From an uncultured Collinsella sp. (GTDB lineage: Bacteria; Actinomycetota; Coriobacteriia; Coriobacteriales; Coriobacteriaceae): a stretch of 8,299 bases of DNA. The position numbers and the translations under genes are program-made. The stretch spans positions 1-8,299 of the forward strand of contig CAUAGV010000070.1 of NCBI GenBank assembly GCA_958428675.1. The letters are read 5' to 3'. Of the stretch, positions 5,516 to 8,299 are shown piece by piece (position 1 is the stretch's first letter; each line of letters starts with the position of its first letter). The notes under the pieces were generated by a model. The model searched no databases. It saw nothing but the letters and a program-made list of their open reading frames with translations, and was not told where the DNA came from.

Positions 5516-8299
5516 ATGAGCGACATCATGAGGCCGATCCCGTTTTCGCAGCTGATGAACTGGATCATCGAGGAGCACAAGACTCAGGGCGCCGTCTTTG
5601 GCGTGCGCAAGATGGTCACGACCAACCAGGAGGGCGCGCTTCCCATTTTTGACGAGCGCATCGAGACTCCGTTTGGCCCGGCCGCCGGTCCCAATACGCA
5701 GCTTGCCCAGAACATCGTGGCATCCTATGTGGCTGGTTCCCGCTTCTTTGAGCTCAAGACCGTTCAGGTTATGGACGGCGAGGAGCTCTCCAAGTGCGTC
5801 AACAAGCCCTGCATCGTGGCTCAGGACGAGTGCTACAACTGCGAATGGTCGACCGAGCTCGAGGTTCCGCAGGCCTTTGCCGAGTACGTGAAGGCATGGT
5901 TTGCCTGCCACCTGATCGCTCGCGAGTACGGTCTGGGCAGCCCGGACGGCTTTGTCTTCAACATGTCGGTGGGCTATGACCTCGAGGGTATTAAGAGCCC
6001 CAAGGTCGACGCCTACATCGAGGGTATGAAGGATGCCAGCGGCTCCGACGTCTGGAACGAGTGCCGTGCCTGGGCACTCGCCAACCTGGACAAGTTTGAG
6101 CATGTCGACGCCGCGTTTGTCGAGTCCATTCCGGCGCGCGTGTCCAACTCCATCACCGAGTCCACGCTGCATGGCTGCCCGCCCGCCGAGATCGAGCGCA
6201 TCGCGACCTACCTCATCACCGAGAAGGGCCTCAACACCTACATCAAGTGCAACCCCACGCTGCTGGGCTATGAGTTTGCCCGCCAGCGTCTGAACGAGCT
6301 GGGCTTTGACTACATCGTCTTTGATGATACGCACTTCCGCGAGGACCTGCAGTGGGCCGACGCCGTGCCCATGTTCGAGCGCCTGATTGCCCTGTGCACC
6401 GAGCGCGGCCTGGAGTTTGGCGTCAAGCTGACCAACACGTTCCCCGTCGACGTGACGAGGAACGAGCTGCCTTCCACCGAGATGTACATGTCCGGCCGTT
6501 CGCTGTTCTCGCTGACCATCGAGGCCGCCCGCCGCATTACCGAGCAGTTCGATGGCAAGCTGCGCATCAGCTACTCCGGCGGTGCCACGGTCTACAACAT
6601 CCGTGCCCTGTATGACGACGGCAATTGGCCCGTCACCCTGGCGACTGACGTGCTCAAGCCCGGTGGTTACGAGCGCTTTAGCCAGATGGCCGGCGAGTTT
6701 ACCGACCTGGACGGCAAGCCGTTTGAGAGCGTCTCGCTCGAGGCCGTGACCGCGATCCAGACCGACTCGCTCACCAACCCGCTCTACAAGAAGCCGCTGC
6801 GCCCGCTGCCCGATCGCAAGGTCGCAGGCAAGAGCCCGCTTTCCGACTGCTTTACCACGCCGTGCCGTACGAGCTGCCCCATCCAGCAGGATATTCCCGC
6901 CTACCTGGCGGCTGTTGACGAAGGTCGCTTCGAGGACGCGCTCAGCATCATCATCGAGCGCAACGCCCTGCCGTTCATTACCGGCACCATCTGCCCGCAT
7001 CCCTGCGGCCGTGCCTGCGAGCGTGCGTTCTACGAGCCCGAGGGCGCCCAGATTCGCGCCAGCAAGCTCAAGGCCGCCCGCGAGGCCATGGCCGCCGTGC
7101 TGCCCAAGCTGCGCGCCCAGGCCATCGCCAACGACGGCGAGCGCAACGTTGCCGTTATCGGCGGCGGCCCGGCCGGCCTGGCGACGGCGTTCTTCCTGAC
7201 ACGTGCCGGCGTGCCCGTCACCATCTTTGAGGCCCGCGATTCGCTCGGCGGCGTGGTCCGTCACGTCATCCCCGAGTTCCGTATCGCCAGCGACGATATC
7301 TCCCACGACGCCGAGCTCTGCCTGGCCTTTGGCGCCAAGGTGCAGCTCAACGCTCGCGTGGATTCCATCGACGAACTCAAGGCCCAGGGCTTTACCGACG
7401 TGGTCGTGGCCACCGGTGCCTGGATGCCCGGCTCTGCGGGCCTGGGCGAGGGCGCCGAGCTCGACGTGCTGGAGTTCCTCGAGGCCGCCAAGAAGGGCGA
7501 GAAACTTGAGCTGGGCGAGAATGTCGTGGTCATTGGCGCCGGCAACACCGCCATGGACGCGGCTCGCGTGGCCAAGCGCCTGGCCGGCGTGAAGAACGTG
7601 CGCCTGGTGTATCGCCGCACCAAGAAGCAGATGCCCGCTGACGAGGAAGAGCTCGATCTTGCTCTTGCCGACGGTGTTGAGTTCTGCGAGCTGCTGGCCC
7701 CCAAGGCGCTTAACGGCGCCGTGCTGACCTGCGACGTTATGGAGCTTGGCGAGCCGGATGCAAGCGGCCGTCGCAGCCCCGTCGCCACGGGCGAGACCGT
7801 CGAGCTTTCCGCCACCACGGTGATCTGCGCCGTGGGCGAGGGCATCGATGCCAGCCTGTACGATGCCGCGGGCGTCGAGCACGACCGTCGCGGCCGCCTT
7901 GCCGCCACCTCCACCGGCGTCGAGGGCGTTTGGGCTGCCGGTGACTGCCGTCGCGGTCCGGCCACCGTGGTCGAGGCTATCGCCGACGCCGCCGAGGTCG
8001 CCCGTGCCATCGCCGGCGTGGACTTTAACAAGTACGTCGACTGCAACGAGCAGGCCGGCCGCGAGGACACCTGCTACGAGCGCAAGGGGTCGCTGTGCCG
8101 TGACAAGCGCAACTGCACCAAGACCCGCTGCCTGGGCTGCGGCTCGGTGTGCGAGGTCTGCTGCGACGTGTGCCCCAACCGCGCCAACGTGGCAATTAAG
8201 GTGCCGGGCCTGGCCAAGCATCAGGTCGTCCATGTCGACGGCATGTGCAACGAGTGCGGCAACTGCGCCGTGTTCTGCCCCTACCAGGAGGGTCGTCCC
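5516..8299 (+). CDS. ygfK: YgfK-type multidomain flavin/iron-sulfur oxidoreductase (runs off the right edge)
   Basis: 928 residues are present with no stop; E. coli YgfK has about 1030, so most of the gene is here. The start follows AGAGGAG (5503-5509), and the first residues MSDIMRPIPF resemble YgfK. Domains: about 1-430, a dihydroorotate/dihydropyrimidine-dehydrogenase-like barrel (GPAAGPNTQ 54-62, K81 in ELKT, HGCPP 219-223, SGGA 354-357); about 440-540, a GltD-like iron-sulfur region (C450, C454, C493, C497, C501); then FAD binding (GGGPAG 549-554, GD 809-810) enclosing NAD(P) binding (GAGNTA 674-679); and a ferredoxin-like end with 14 cysteines from C843 to C921, including CNECGNCAVFCP. 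It should move electrons between NAD(P)H and a substrate through flavins and iron-sulfur clusters in the cytoplasm. It is often annotated as a putative selenate reductase subunit, but its place beside ssnA favours a purine-ring redox step. Confidence 0.92.
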   Translation, partial: MSDIMRPIPFSQLMNWIIEEHKTQGAVFGVRKMVTTNQEGALPIFDERIETPFGPAAGPNTQLAQNIVASYVAGSRFFELKTVQVMDGEELSKCVNKPCIVAQDECYNCEWSTELEVPQAFAEYVKAWFACHLIAREYGLGSPDGFVFNMSVGYDLEGIKSPKVDAYIEGMKDASGSDVWNECRAWALANLDKFEHVDAAFVESIPARVSNSITESTLHGCPPAEIERIATYLITEKGLNTYIKCNPTLLGYEFARQRLNELGFDYIVFDDTHFREDLQWADAVPMFERLIALCTERGLEFGVKLTNTFPVDVTRNELPSTEMYMSGRSLFSLTIEAARRITEQFDGKLRISYSGGATVYNIRALYDDGNWPVTLATDVLKPGGYERFSQMAGEFTDLDGKPFESVSLEAVTAIQTDSLTNPLYKKPLRPLPDRKVAGKSPLSDCFTTPCRTSCPIQQDIPAYLAAVDEGRFEDALSIIIERNALPFITGTICPHPCGRACERAFYEPEGAQIRASKLKAAREAMAAVLPKLRAQAIANDGERNVAVIGGGPAGLATAFFLTRAGVPVTIFEARDSLGGVVRHVIPEFRIASDDISHDAELCLAFGAKVQLNARVDSIDELKAQGFTDVVVATGAWMPGSAGLGEGAELDVLEFLEAAKKGEKLELGENVVVIGAGNTAMDAARVAKRLAGVKNVRLVYRRTKKQMPADEEELDLALADGVEFCELLAPKALNGAVLTCDVMELGEPDASGRRSPVATGETVELSATTVICAVGEGIDASLYDAAGVEHDRRGRLAATSTGVEGVWAAGDCRRGPATVVEAIADAAEVARAIAGVDFNKYVDCNEQAGREDTCYERKGSLCRDKRNCTKTRCLGCGSVCEVCCDVCPNRANVAIKVPGLAKHQVVHVDGMCNECGNCAVFCPYQEGRP

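Noticed and set aside
5363..8233. 956-residue open frame on the minus strand opposite ygfK
   Set aside because: Same explanation: exact codon register with ygfK and low-complexity composition. The sense strand has clear FAD, NAD(P) and iron-sulfur motifs.

Overview
The window looks like chromosomal DNA from a high-GC anaerobic gut actinobacterium. Codon usage and gene content point to a Coriobacteriia member such as Collinsella, but this is inferred from style and cannot be proved here. It holds six protein genes, two of them cut by the window edges, and no RNA gene, insertion sequence or CRISPR array was recognised.

Left part: the first 204 residues of a U32-family protein (minus strand, 613 to 1) face away from ridA (plus strand, 912-1289), an imine deaminase. 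A strong bidirectional terminator (1320-1357) follows ridA and also serves as a backstop for a converging regulator gene.

Middle: a YheO/DauR-type PAS-HTH regulator (minus strand, GTG start at 2068, ending at 1412) diverges from a nucleobase transporter of the NCS2 family (2421-3815). The 352-base AT-rich region between them holds a good sigma-70-type promoter for the transporter, a Fur-like box lying over that promoter, a 10-bp palindrome about 67 bases upstream of the predicted start point, and a pair of AACGGT repeats.

Right part: the transporter is followed on the same strand by ssnA (amidohydrolase, 4011-5366) and ygfK (multidomain flavin/iron-sulfur oxidoreductase, 5516 to beyond the end). 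ssnA and ygfK are neighbours in the E. coli yge/ygf purine region and belong to the gene set linked to anaerobic urate/purine breakdown in gut bacteria. The simplest reading is an inducible purine import and degradation locus: the regulator senses a ligand, the transporter brings in a purine, and SsnA and YgfK take part in its deamination or reduction. The 195- and 149-base spacers between these genes hold stacked inverted repeats without T tracts.

Most notable points: the transporter has amide or altered residues at three usually conserved NCS2 positions; YgfK carries the modules of dihydropyrimidine dehydrogenase in a permuted order; and identically spaced AACGGT pairs occur upstream of both ridA and the transporter/regulator.
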